A DNA stretch of 14,822 bases from CAZMXI01 sp964570205. GTDB taxonomy: Bacteria > Planctomycetota > Phycisphaerae > Tepidisphaerales > Tepidisphaeraceae. The translations under genes and the position numbers were made by a program. Under the pieces are notes generated by a model that worked only from the letters and a program-made list of their open reading frames with translations, had not been told where the DNA came from and made no database searches. The stretch spans positions 1-14,822 of the forward strand of contig CAZMXI010000126.1 of assembly GCA_964570205.1 (NCBI GenBank). Direction: 5' to 3'. Below are positions 5,978 through 13,422 of the stretch, piece after piece (the stretch's first letter is position 1; every line of letters starts with the position of its first letter).

Positions 5978-7771
5978 ATGCTCTTCAATACTGTCGTCAT
6001 CCTCCTGCTCTGCGGCGTCATTTACTTCCATTTCCTGCAGGGCCTGTTCAGCGCCGGGCTGTCGGCGATCTGCGCACTGATTGCCGCCATCGTGGCGGTG
6101 GGATACCACGAGACGCTGGTGGATCTCCTGCTGAAGGGTCGAATGGCCGACCAGGCCCACGGGATGATGCTCACGGCTCTTTTCGCGGCGACCTACCTGG
6201 TGCTGCGGCTGCTGTTCGACAGCCTGATTCCCGGGAATGTGCGGTTTCACGTGCTGGTGGACAAGATCGGCGCCTCCGTGTTCGGGCTGATCGCGGGAAT
6301 CCTCGCGGTGGGCGTGCTGGCGGTGGCCGCGCAGACGCTTCCGTTTGGCCCGAGCATCGCGCAATACTGCCGGTATCCGGTGGAGTTCGGCAAGAAGATC
6401 GCCGTCAAAGGGCAGCGAGGCGAGATTGACACGGTGTACGACGAACTGAATGCAAAGGCTTTCCTCGAAGGGGATGCGTCGAAGCTGTTGATTCCTGTGG
6501 ACGACATCGTGTTGAACATCGTGGATGTGGTGAGCGACGCCGACGGCGCCCTGGATAGCGGACGTCCGTTTCGGGCTGCGCATCCCGATTATCTCCAGGA
6601 GTTGTTCGGCCAGCGATTGAGTCTGCAAACGGGAAGCAAGCACACGGCGCTGCCTGAGAAGACGCAGGTTCTGGGAGAGGTCTACGTGATCCCCGGAGCA
6701 GTCGATCAGGTTGATCCGGAGCGGATCGTCTCGGGTGACGCGGGCGTGGGCACTCGCGGCCCGAAGGCGCAGCCGAAGCCGCCGGCGCTTCCCGACAAGC
6801 GCGTGGCCAAGCCCAATCACATGTTGATCGTGGTGCAGACCGTATTTCATCGCGATGACAGCGACAAGAACAGCCACTTCAGCTTCACGCCCGCGGGCAT
6901 CCGGCTGGTGGCCGGCGGCAGCAACTACTTCCCCATCGGGACGATGGAGGGCGGCACCACGTTGTTTGCACAACAGCCGGACGACCTGCTGTTCTGTTCG
7001 CAGGACAAGGGCGCCGAGCTGGTTTTCGAGCTGCCGCGGTCGGTGCTGGAGGATCCCAAGGCGGAGCAGCCGAAACTCGGTCCGGACGTGACCCTGGAGG
7101 TCAAGCGGATGGCGCGTGTGGATCTTGGGGGCAAGCGGCTGGTGTCGTACGCGCAGGCGAAGCCCAATGACAGCATTGCCGTGGTGCGCAAGGCCGCGCA
7201 GACCCCGCTGCCTCCTGGCTGTTCTCTCAGCATCGACGGCACGCAGGTATTGCCGGCATCGCAGCTTATGGGGGGGATGGGCATCGGCATCGGCACCACC
7301 GATCCCGATACGCGGGGCGACGCCGAGTGGGGCAAGTACGAGGTGCGCAATCGGAAATTCGTCAATGTGGAAGTGGATCCGGTGCGCAGCAGCGCGATCC
7401 TGTCTGGCGGAGGCGGGCTGGTTTCGGAATTCGACGTGCCGCAGGGCGTGGCGATGCTCCAGGTGACGGCGCTGCCGCGCGGCGACGACAAATGGAAATG
7501 GGCTTCGGAACTGGCGCGTTTTGAGTTGAAGGATTCCAACGGCAAGAGCTACAAGCCCAATGGCGCTATGGCGAAGGTGAGCCGCGGCAATCAGGACAGC
7601 GTGGTGCTCCGGTACCATTCGTCCCGTCCGTACGCCGAGGTCCCTGCCGACCGCGGAACGACGCCGAACCAAGTGATGCTGCTCTTCCTGATCCCGAGAG
7701 GCACGATGATCCAGGAGGTCACCTATTCCGGAAGCACGCTCCAGGCCGGCCTGAGCGTCATGGCCCAGTGA
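5978..7771 (+). CDS. CvpA-like membrane protein with a large C-terminal region of unknown function
   Basis: 597 residues. Residues 1-120 form a compact set of about four membrane spans (about 2-22, 24-43, 62-82, 95-118) with the Gly/Ala-rich pattern of the CvpA family (PF02674), named for a gene needed for colicin V production and linked elsewhere to envelope stress tolerance. Standard CvpA proteins have only 160-220 residues. Here about 480 soluble residues follow: a Pro-rich link (about 258-280: GTRGPKAQPKPPALPDKR) and then beta-rich sequence with no motif I recognise, including glycine runs (MGGMGIGIGT, 431-440; SGGGG, 476-480). The ATG at 5978 has AAGG about ten bases upstream. It follows the degenerate GspE-like gene by 32 bases, so the two are likely one operon and may share an envelope role. 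Confidence 0.72.
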   Translation: MLFNTVVILLLCGVIYFHFLQGLFSAGLSAICALIAAIVAVGYHETLVDLLLKGRMADQAHGMMLTALFAATYLVLRLLFDSLIPGNVRFHVLVDKIGASVFGLIAGILAVGVLAVAAQTLPFGPSIAQYCRYPVEFGKKIAVKGQRGEIDTVYDELNAKAFLEGDASKLLIPVDDIVLNIVDVVSDADGALDSGRPFRAAHPDYLQELFGQRLSLQTGSKHTALPEKTQVLGEVYVIPGAVDQVDPERIVSGDAGVGTRGPKAQPKPPALPDKRVAKPNHMLIVVQTVFHRDDSDKNSHFSFTPAGIRLVAGGSNYFPIGTMEGGTTLFAQQPDDLLFCSQDKGAELVFELPRSVLEDPKAEQPKLGPDVTLEVKRMARVDLGGKRLVSYAQAKPNDSIAVVRKAAQTPLPPGCSLSIDGTQVLPASQLMGGMGIGIGTTDPDTRGDAEWGKYEVRNRKFVNVEVDPVRSSAILSGGGGLVSEFDVPQGVAMLQVTALPRGDDKWKWASELARFELKDSNGKSYKPNGAMAKVSRGNQDSVVLRYHSSRPYAEVPADRGTTPNQVMLLFLIPRGTMIQEVTYSGSTLQAGLSVMAQ

Positions 7772-7793
7772 AATCCGGTGCAATCGTCTCTGG

Positions 7794-7830
7794 ATCGCCG
7801 GGCCCGCGACTCGAACGCGAGCCCGGCGAT
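7794..7830 (+). terminator. Strong hairpin after the CvpA-like gene (possible terminator)
   Basis: ATCGCCGGGC (7794-7803) pairs perfectly with GCCCGGCGAT (7821-7830), continuing inward with CGCG/CGCG after one mismatch, around a seven-base loop. It lies 22 bases after the CvpA-like stop codon and before the tspO promoter. The T tract of a classical intrinsic terminator is missing, so termination may be partial or the hairpin may protect the 3' end. Confidence 0.5.
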
Positions 7831-7850
7831 TGGCTTATGGTTGCCTGGGC

Positions 7851-7856
7851 TATAAT
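7851..7856 (+). promoter_or_regulatory. Consensus -10 box immediately upstream of tspO
   Basis: A perfect TATAAT ends eight bases before the tspO ATG. With normal spacing, transcription would begin at about 7863, leaving a leader of only about two bases. No good -35 is visible at 17 bases; the best is TTGGCT (7830-7835) at 15 bases. Confidence 0.45.
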
Positions 7857-7864
7857 GCGAGGGT

Positions 7865-8377
7865 ATGACCGAACTCTACTCTTCGTTCCGTGGCGGTGTT
7901 GTCAGGCTCGCCCTGGCCATTCTCATCTGCGAATCCGTCGGAATTCTCGGCGCGCTGACGACTTCCACGGGCCAGAGTCCGTGGTATCAACAGCTCCAGA
8001 AGCCATCGTTTACACCTCCGGGCTGGGTGTTCGCGCCGGTCTGGACGACGCTCTACGCGATGATGGGCCTTGCGGCGTTCCTGGTCTGGCGATCGGGCAT
8101 CCGGCATCGCCCCGTGCGCGTGGCTCTGGCGCTGTTTGGCACGCAACTTCTGCTCAACGCGATATGGACGCCGATCTTCTTCGGGCAGCAGTCTCTGGTG
8201 GGAGGGCTGGTGGTTATTGTCCTGCTGCTGATTGCGATCGTCGCGACGATTGCGGCATTCTGGACGGTGTCGCGGCCGGCGGCGGCGCTTCTCGTGCCCT
8301 ACCTTGCCTGGACGGGGTACGCAACCGTCCTTAACGCCGCCCTCGTATACCTGAACCAGTATTCGCAACGTGGCTAG
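7865..8377 (+). CDS. tspO: TspO/MBR (translocator protein) family membrane protein
   Basis: 170 residues with the five-span layout of the TspO/MBR family, which binds tetrapyrroles such as protoporphyrin IX and responds to oxidative or light stress in bacteria. Span 1 is about 14-33. Family blocks are WYQQLQKPSFTPPGWVFAPVW (40-60; the WY..L.KP...PP.WVF signature), LLNAIWTPIFFG (96-107) and VPYLAWTGYATVLN (144-157). Length is normal. The ATG at 7865 has GAGGG touching it, too close to be a normal ribosome binding site, and a TATAAT eight bases before it suggests a leaderless message. There is no alternative in-frame start nearby. Its stop overlaps the purQ stop in a shared CTAG. Confidence 0.93.
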   Translation: MTELYSSFRGGVVRLALAILICESVGILGALTTSTGQSPWYQQLQKPSFTPPGWVFAPVWTTLYAMMGLAAFLVWRSGIRHRPVRVALALFGTQLLLNAIWTPIFFGQQSLVGGLVVIVLLLIAIVATIAAFWTVSRPAAALLVPYLAWTGYATVLNAALVYLNQYSQRG

Positions 8378-9177
8378 ACCCCAGCGCCCACAGCGTTTGC
8401 GACGTGCTTGACCGCGTTGCGGAAAATGGCCAGTCCATGACCCTCGGCGGGCAGGGGCCTGCTTCGGGTCCACGCGGGATGCTGTGTGGGGTCGACGTGG
8501 CGCTCCGGGTGGGGCATGAGGCCGAAAACCAAGCCGGTCGCATCACAGATGCCCGCGATGTCGTCGACGCTGGCATTGGGGTTGTCGGGCGACAGTCCGG
8601 ATGCGGGCGAGCCATCCGCCCTGGTGTATACCAGCGCCACCTGCTGCCCATCCCAGAGTGCCCGGCGGATCGCCTCATCGCGGGGAACGAACTTGCCCTC
8701 GCCGTGCGCGATGGGCAGCTCCAGTCGGTCGATTCCCGCCGTCCAGACGCACTTGACCGATCGCGACGCAAGATGGACCCAGCGGTCGATGAACCGCCCG
8801 CAGTCGTTGTGCGCGAGGGTGCAGGTCTGACCAGACTTACCGGCGATCGGGCCGGGCAGAAGGTCGGTCTTCACCAGCACCTGGAAGCCGTTGCAGATGC
8901 CGATAATGGGCTTGCCAGCCTCGATGAACCGTCCCAGGCTCTCTGCCAGATGGTGGCGCATCTGGTTGGCGAAAATCCGGCCTGCCGCAATGTCATCACC
9001 GTAGCTGAACCCGCCCGGGAAGGCCAGGAGCTGGTATTCATGCAGCAGTTCAGGCTGATCGAGCAGCCGGTTCACGTGCAGGGATTCGCTTCTGGCGCCG
9101 GCCAACTCGAACGCGTGGGCCGTTTCCATGTCGCAGTTCACGCCCGCGGTGCGGAGAATCAACGTCTTCGGTTGCAT
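8374..9177 (-). CDS. purQ: Phosphoribosylformylglycinamidine synthase, glutaminase subunit
   Basis: PurQ supplies ammonia from glutamine to PurL for conversion of FGAR to FGAM in purine biosynthesis (cytoplasm). It is a class I glutamine amidotransferase of 267 residues, a little longer than the common 220-230-residue form. Visible are LILRTAGVNCDMETAHAFEL (6-25), the oxyanion region FPGGFSYGDDIAAGRIFA (53-70), the nucleophile elbow GICNGFQVL with Cys95, AHGEGKFV (157-164), and the His223/Glu225 pair in MPHPERH. All three triad residues are present, so it should be active. There is no Shine-Dalgarno site before the ATG at 9177; a TATCAT seven bases upstream may be a -10 box. No other pur gene is adjacent, so it is not in a purine operon here. 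Confidence 0.95.
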   Translation of the reverse strand: MQPKTLILRTAGVNCDMETAHAFELAGARSESLHVNRLLDQPELLHEYQLLAFPGGFSYGDDIAAGRIFANQMRHHLAESLGRFIEAGKPIIGICNGFQVLVKTDLLPGPIAGKSGQTCTLAHNDCGRFIDRWVHLASRSVKCVWTAGIDRLELPIAHGEGKFVPRDEAIRRALWDGQQVALVYTRADGSPASGLSPDNPNASVDDIAGICDATGLVFGLMPHPERHVDPTQHPAWTRSRPLPAEGHGLAIFRNAVKHVANAVGAGV

Positions 9178-9184
9178 TGGGTCA

Positions 9185-9190
9185 ATGATA
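9185..9190 (-). promoter_or_regulatory. Possible -10 box close to the purQ start
   Basis: TATCAT on the minus strand matches TATAAT at five of six positions and ends seven bases before the purQ ATG, which would give an almost leaderless transcript. No convincing -35 box was found. Confidence 0.3.
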
Positions 9191-9272
9191 GCCGCAAACG
9201 ACGTGCTTATGTAGAGGCTCGACCACGCCGAGCCACGCTACTGGAATTGCGATCATCGGGATCGCCGGGTGG

Positions 9273-9281
9273 TGGTATAGA
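9273..9281 (+). promoter_or_regulatory. Possible extended -10 promoter of the GH2-like gene
   Basis: TGGTATAGA has the TGn extension plus TATAGA. It lies about 93 bases before the ATG at 9375 in the 197-base divergent spacer between purQ and the GH2-like gene. No good -35 is present. The rest of the spacer shows nothing else I can support. Confidence 0.25.
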
Positions 9282-9374
9282 ACGGTAAGATGGCCTTGAT
9301 GTGCGCTGCCTTCGAGCAGGCGCGGCATGGCGATGCAATACCCTGGCGCGGGCGGAACTGCCCGTGAAGCAAGC

Positions 9375-12300
9375 ATGAAAGCGGCCAATTTCGGTCTGAT
9401 TCTTCTGTTGACAGCATCGTTCTGCCACGCTGCCGCGCCGGCTGGAGAGGCATTGTGGGGAATGGAGCCCGTCGAGGCGGTCTCGTCCAAGCGGCAGGAG
9501 ATATGCCTGAACGGCTTGTGGCGGTTTCGGCCGGCGAATCAGCCGGCGACGTTGCCCAGCACGCAGCCTGCAACCCAACCGGCCAGCGAGCCAGTGGAAG
9601 ATTGGGGCTATATCCGCGTCCCGGGCGACTGGCGGAACACATCGGCCCGGCCTGGCATCGTCAAGCTGGGCGCGCATCCGGCATGGCAGGCTTACAACGG
9701 CGATTCGGTGCCCGTGGCGATTTACGAGCGCACGGTGATGGTGCCGGCGGCGTGGGCGGGGCGGGCTATCCTTCTCGATTTCGACCGAGTGAGCACCGAC
9801 GCCATCATCTACATGGATGGCAAGCGGTGCGGAACGCTGGCGTGGCCGGGGAATCAGGGCTCGATCGACATCACCGACGCGGTCACGCCGGGGCGGCGGG
9901 CCACCCTCCGACTGCTGGTGATGGCAACCGCGGATGAGAGTCAGGCTCAGGAATTCCAGCGCGTGCCGACCACCCAACCGGCCACCCAATCCGCCATCCA
10001 ACCAGCCACCCAGCCGATGACGTTACCAACTGCTCAGCCGAGGACCCAGATTGGGGCCCAGCCGGCCACCCGGCCGATCTTCCGCCCGGATGTGCAGCCC
10101 ACTGCGATCGACGATCCGCTGGAATCGCGTGGCATCATCGGTGATGTGACAGTCAAGTGCCGTCCGAAGGGTCCGCACATCAGCGATGTCTTCGTGCAGA
10201 CGTCGACGCGGCGTGGCGAGGTGATGCTCGAAGTCGATCTGGCGGATGTCCGCCGCGCCGGCGCAGTGCGCCTCATCGCGCGAATGCTCAACGAGAAGGG
10301 CGTTGAAGAAGCTCGCTTTGTGCGCGACGTCGCAGTCGAGGCTGGACGGAGTCAGACCGTTTTCGCTGCTTGGAAATGGCCGGACGCGCGTCTGTGGGAT
10401 TTCGCCACGCCCAACCTCTACACCGTCCAGCTCGAGCTCATCGGCGCGGGCATCCACGATGAATTCGCGCGGCGGTTCGGCTTCAGGGAATTCTGGGTTG
10501 ACGGCCGGAAGTTCATGCTGAACGGTGTCGAGTTCCGCCTTCGCCCGTCGATCGGGCTGGACCGGGGTTCGTGTGTCGCGGGGACGGCCGAGGTGATCCA
10601 CGGTCTGATTACCGGGCAGATGAAGGCCGGCTTCAATATCGAGAAGCAGTCTTCCGTCGAAATCCATCGACGAGGAACGCCCGATTATCGCGGCATCCGC
10701 GCCCGAATCGCGGACGAGCGAGGCTGGCCGATCATGGATTCGCTGCCGAGCGTTGCTCCATTTATGGTGGACGCCGCGCGGAATTTCATCTGGGACGAGG
10801 AGGACAACCGGCAGGCGTGGCAGTCGGCCATGCGGGCCGACGTGCGCAACATGCGCAATCATCCTTCCATCCTGATGTGGGCGACGAGCGCCGGCTTCTT
10901 CGGTTTCGCGCAGGATCAGAATCCCGTCATGATCGGCCGCCGCGACTGGACCCACCCCAGCGCCTTCGCGCTCCGGGCAGCCCAATATGGCCGTGAGGCC
11001 ATTGGCCTCGTCAAGAAGCACGATCCGACTCGCCCCGTCTGCAATCACCAGGGGGGGTTCGTGGGTGATCTTCACTCCGTCAACACGCACCTGAACCTCA
11101 TCCCCCTCCAGGAACGGGAGGAGTGGCTGAGCCATTACGCCGAGCACGGCAAGATGCCGTTCATGGCCGGCGAATTCGGGACGCCGCTGGTTGCGGCGAT
11201 GCTTCGCGGCAGGATGCCCCTGCCCGCCGCCGCCCAGACCGAGCCGCTGATGACCGAATTCTGCGCCGGATGGATCGGCCCCGACGTGTACGACCTTGAG
11301 CCCAAGTCTTATCGCGACGCCGTTCGCGTCAGCTTCCTGGGCGAGCAGTCTTATCTCGCGTGGCAAGGCAACCCCGCGCTGGAGACAGCGCCGGCGTTCC
11401 AGCAGCTTCAGTATTCGTTCATAACCAACACGTACCGCGCCTGGCGAACCCACGGGATCACCGGTGGCATGGCTCCATCGAGCCTTGGCTACGGCTGGCA
11501 ACCCGCCAACCCGGCACAGCTTGTCCCGCTGGCGCCGTTCAGGCCTGGTCGCCGGGGCACGTACTTCGATGCCGGCGTTCGCGCGTGCGAACTGCACTAT
11601 CTTCAGGCTCCGCACTGGAACATTCAGCCGGCCGGCCAGGCGATTCTCGACAACAACTCCGCCACGCTGGCGTGGATTGCGGGCCCCAAGGATGCCTTCA
11701 CCGCCAAGGACCATTCGTTCGTCGCGGGGCAGGTCATTCACAAGCAGATCGCGGTCCTCAATGATACCCGCATCGCGCAGAAGGGCACGTTCACTTACGA
11801 GGCGACCGTCCCGGCGGGCGATGGCATCGTGAAGACGATTCTCGCCGAGGGCCAGTTCGCTATCGAGCCGGCGCAGAACCTGATGTTGCCGATCGATATC
11901 GAACTGCCGGCCCACACCGGCGAGTCCAAGGCCGACGGGCGCATCAAGATTGCCGTCGCCATCGGCCAGATTCAGAACGAAGATGTCTTTGACTTCCGCG
12001 TGTTCGCCAGACCCGGCCCCGTCGAACGCGAGTTGCTCATCTATGACCCCGTCGGACTCACCTCCAAGGTCCTTCAGTTGCAGGGTTATGCCCTTAAGCC
12101 GTGGAAGGGCGAGGCTGATGTGCCGCTGCTGTTCATCGGCCGCGAAGCCCTCAGCAGACCGCTCCAGGCCAATGCTCCTGCGGCCGTGCTGGCGTCGATC
12201 GAGGCCATTGTCGCCAACGGCGGGCGCGTGATCGTCTTTGCCCAGCATCCTGATTTCCTGCGCAAGTGCGGCTTCCGGGTTGCCGGGCACCTGCCGCGCC

Positions 12301-13334
12301 GGGTGTTTCCGGTTGCCGTGGATCACCCCGTCGTTGACGGTCTGGATGCCCTGGATCTGCGCGACTGGGCCGGCCAGGGCACCCTTGTCGAGCCGCGCCC
12401 GGACTATCTCATGCCCGACGCCGGGCCGATGGAGGATGGCATGCCTCTGCACGGCTGGCACTGGGGCAACCGAGGCGCGCTGTGCTGCGCGGCCATTGAG
12501 AAGCCTCATCGATCGGGTTGGCGGCCGATTCTCGAATGCGGATTCGACCTGGCCTATACGCCGCTGATGGAACTGGACCACGGCAAGGGCAGGCTGATTC
12601 TTAACACACTTGATTTCGAGGACTACGCCGCCGACCCTGCCGCCATGGTGCTCCTGCGCAACTTGGTCGAATACGCGCTGCGCGGCCGGCCGTCGCCTCG
12701 CGCACCCAGTGTCGTGTTGCTGGGCAACAACGATGACGCCGACAGGATGGATGGCCTCGGGGTGGTTTACGATCGCGTCAACACGCTCGAAGCGCCCGCG
12801 GGCGTGGCGATCATCGGCGCGGGCGCCAAGATCGACATTGTCCAGACCGGTGAATATCTCGCCGCCGGAGGAAAGGTGCTGTTCATGCGACGCGACGCGC
12901 CTCATCTGCCCGATATGACGCTCAAGCAGGTCAAGGATTTCTCTGGGGCCACGGAAGTGCCCGACTGGCCGGAGACGACCGGACTCAGCCCCTCCGACCT
13001 GCGTTGGCGAACAGGCGTCGAATCGATTCTTCTGGACACCGGTCCGCAGCTTAAGATCTCCGCTCGCGGTTTGCTCGGCCGCATGCAGATCGAAAAGGGC
13101 GTCGTTATCTTCTGCCAACTTGATCCCGATGCCCTCCTGGCCGACACGAACACGCACCTGCGGTACACGCGCTGGCGGCAGACCCGGGCGATGGCTCAGC
13201 TTCTGGCCAACATGGGCGCTTCGTTCAACGCCGATGCCAACTTCTTCGCAGGCCGTCCCGCGAAGTGGTATCACCCGGACTACAGGGCTGATTTCCCGTT
13301 GGGCGACGATCCCTATCGCTATTTCCGCTGGTAG
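9375..13334 (+). CDS. Large secreted glycoside hydrolase family 2-like protein
   Basis: 1319 residues. A signal peptide (MKAANFGLILLLTASFCHAA, 1-20) predicts export. The GH2 sugar-binding fold (about 44-190) shows LNGLWRFRP, IRVPGDW, AIYERTVMVP and IYMDGKRCG. A TQP-rich insert interrupts it (55-73) and a second (197-242) precedes the Ig-like domain. A TIM-barrel-like region (about 370-615) starts with FGFREFWVDGRKFMLNG. At the usual acid/base site, NHPSILMW is followed by ATSAG instead of SLGNE, so the Glu is replaced by Gly507. A candidate nucleophile remains, Glu600 in FMAGEFG. The last 430 residues contain two Rossmann-like, glutamine amidotransferase-like segments (about 885-965 and 1110-1190). 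The start at 9375 places the signal peptide at the N-terminus, though its ribosome site is weak. Substrate is unknown. Confidence 0.78.
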   Translation: MKAANFGLILLLTASFCHAAAPAGEALWGMEPVEAVSSKRQEICLNGLWRFRPANQPATLPSTQPATQPASEPVEDWGYIRVPGDWRNTSARPGIVKLGAHPAWQAYNGDSVPVAIYERTVMVPAAWAGRAILLDFDRVSTDAIIYMDGKRCGTLAWPGNQGSIDITDAVTPGRRATLRLLVMATADESQAQEFQRVPTTQPATQSAIQPATQPMTLPTAQPRTQIGAQPATRPIFRPDVQPTAIDDPLESRGIIGDVTVKCRPKGPHISDVFVQTSTRRGEVMLEVDLADVRRAGAVRLIARMLNEKGVEEARFVRDVAVEAGRSQTVFAAWKWPDARLWDFATPNLYTVQLELIGAGIHDEFARRFGFREFWVDGRKFMLNGVEFRLRPSIGLDRGSCVAGTAEVIHGLITGQMKAGFNIEKQSSVEIHRRGTPDYRGIRARIADERGWPIMDSLPSVAPFMVDAARNFIWDEEDNRQAWQSAMRADVRNMRNHPSILMWATSAGFFGFAQDQNPVMIGRRDWTHPSAFALRAAQYGREAIGLVKKHDPTRPVCNHQGGFVGDLHSVNTHLNLIPLQEREEWLSHYAEHGKMPFMAGEFGTPLVAAMLRGRMPLPAAAQTEPLMTEFCAGWIGPDVYDLEPKSYRDAVRVSFLGEQSYLAWQGNPALETAPAFQQLQYSFITNTYRAWRTHGITGGMAPSSLGYGWQPANPAQLVPLAPFRPGRRGTYFDAGVRACELHYLQAPHWNIQPAGQAILDNNSATLAWIAGPKDAFTAKDHSFVAGQVIHKQIAVLNDTRIAQKGTFTYEATVPAGDGIVKTILAEGQFAIEPAQNLMLPIDIELPAHTGESKADGRIKIAVAIGQIQNEDVFDFRVFARPGPVERELLIYDPVGLTSKVLQLQGYALKPWKGEADVPLLFIGREALSRPLQANAPAAVLASIEAIVANGGRVIVFAQHPDFLRKCGFRVAGHLPRRVFPVAVDHPVVDGLDALDLRDWAGQGTLVEPRPDYLMPDAGPMEDGMPLHGWHWGNRGALCCAAIEKPHRSGWRPILECGFDLAYTPLMELDHGKGRLILNTLDFEDYAADPAAMVLLRNLVEYALRGRPSPRAPSVVLLGNNDDADRMDGLGVVYDRVNTLEAPAGVAIIGAGAKIDIVQTGEYLAAGGKVLFMRRDAPHLPDMTLKQVKDFSGATEVPDWPETTGLSPSDLRWRTGVESILLDTGPQLKISARGLLGRMQIEKGVVIFCQLDPDALLADTNTHLRYTRWRQTRAMAQLLANMGASFNADANFFAGRPAKWYHPDYRADFPLGDDPYRYFRW
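9535..9591 (+). repeat. TQPA-type low-complexity insert 1
   Basis: Codes for NQPATLPSTQPATQPASEP inside the N-terminal sugar-binding domain of the GH2-like protein, between two conserved strands (LNGLWRFRP and WGYIRVPGDW). The repeated unit is cagcctgcaacccaa-like DNA in codon phase. Confidence 0.7.
9963..10100 (+). repeat. TQPA-type low-complexity insert 2
   Basis: About 46 codons with repeats of (T/I)QPAT, (T)QP and related steps (VPTTQPATQSAIQPATQP and onward), located between the sugar-binding domain and the Ig-like domain of the GH2-like protein. The repeats are imperfect and in codon phase (acc-caa-ccg-gcc variants), suggesting growth by slippage followed by drift. Confidence 0.7.
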
Positions 13335-13347
13335 CGTCCTCTGGCGA

Positions 13348-13376
13348 TCGATAGATACGCGTTGAGCTGCTATGAT
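13348..13376 (+). promoter_or_regulatory. Predicted promoter of the Bax inhibitor-1-like gene
   Basis: TCGATA (13348-13353, four of six matches) and TATGAT (13371-13376, five of six matches) are 17 bases apart in the 88-base gap after the GH2-like gene. The start near 13383 would leave a leader of about 40 bases to the ATG at 13423. Confidence 0.35.
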
Positions 13377-13422
13377 TGCCGCGACGGCTGCGATGGCTGG
13401 CCGACCTTATCTGGAGAGATCG

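Noticed and set aside
5978..6340. CvpA-like region as part of a bacteriocin locus
   Set aside because: CvpA is a widespread envelope protein, and no bacteriocin precursor, immunity or export gene is nearby.
5828..7783. A 651-codon open frame on the minus strand opposite the CvpA-like gene
   Set aside because: Its composition is rich in His, Arg and Gln with no membrane or domain pattern, whereas the plus-strand frame gives a membrane protein with CvpA-like spans and a good operon context.
9327..9374. Earlier in-frame ATG for the GH2-like gene
   Set aside because: It would put 16 hydrophilic residues before an otherwise typical signal peptide.
9963..10100. Possible CRISPR-like direct repeats
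   Set aside because: The repeats are in codon phase, imperfect, without unique spacers, and lie within a continuous coding frame.
10023..13274. A 1083-codon open frame on the minus strand opposite the GH2-like gene
   Set aside because: It is a high-GC shadow: the translation is Arg/His/Asp/Gly-rich with no domain, lacks a ribosome site, and the plus-strand frame has a signal peptide and clear GH2 motifs.
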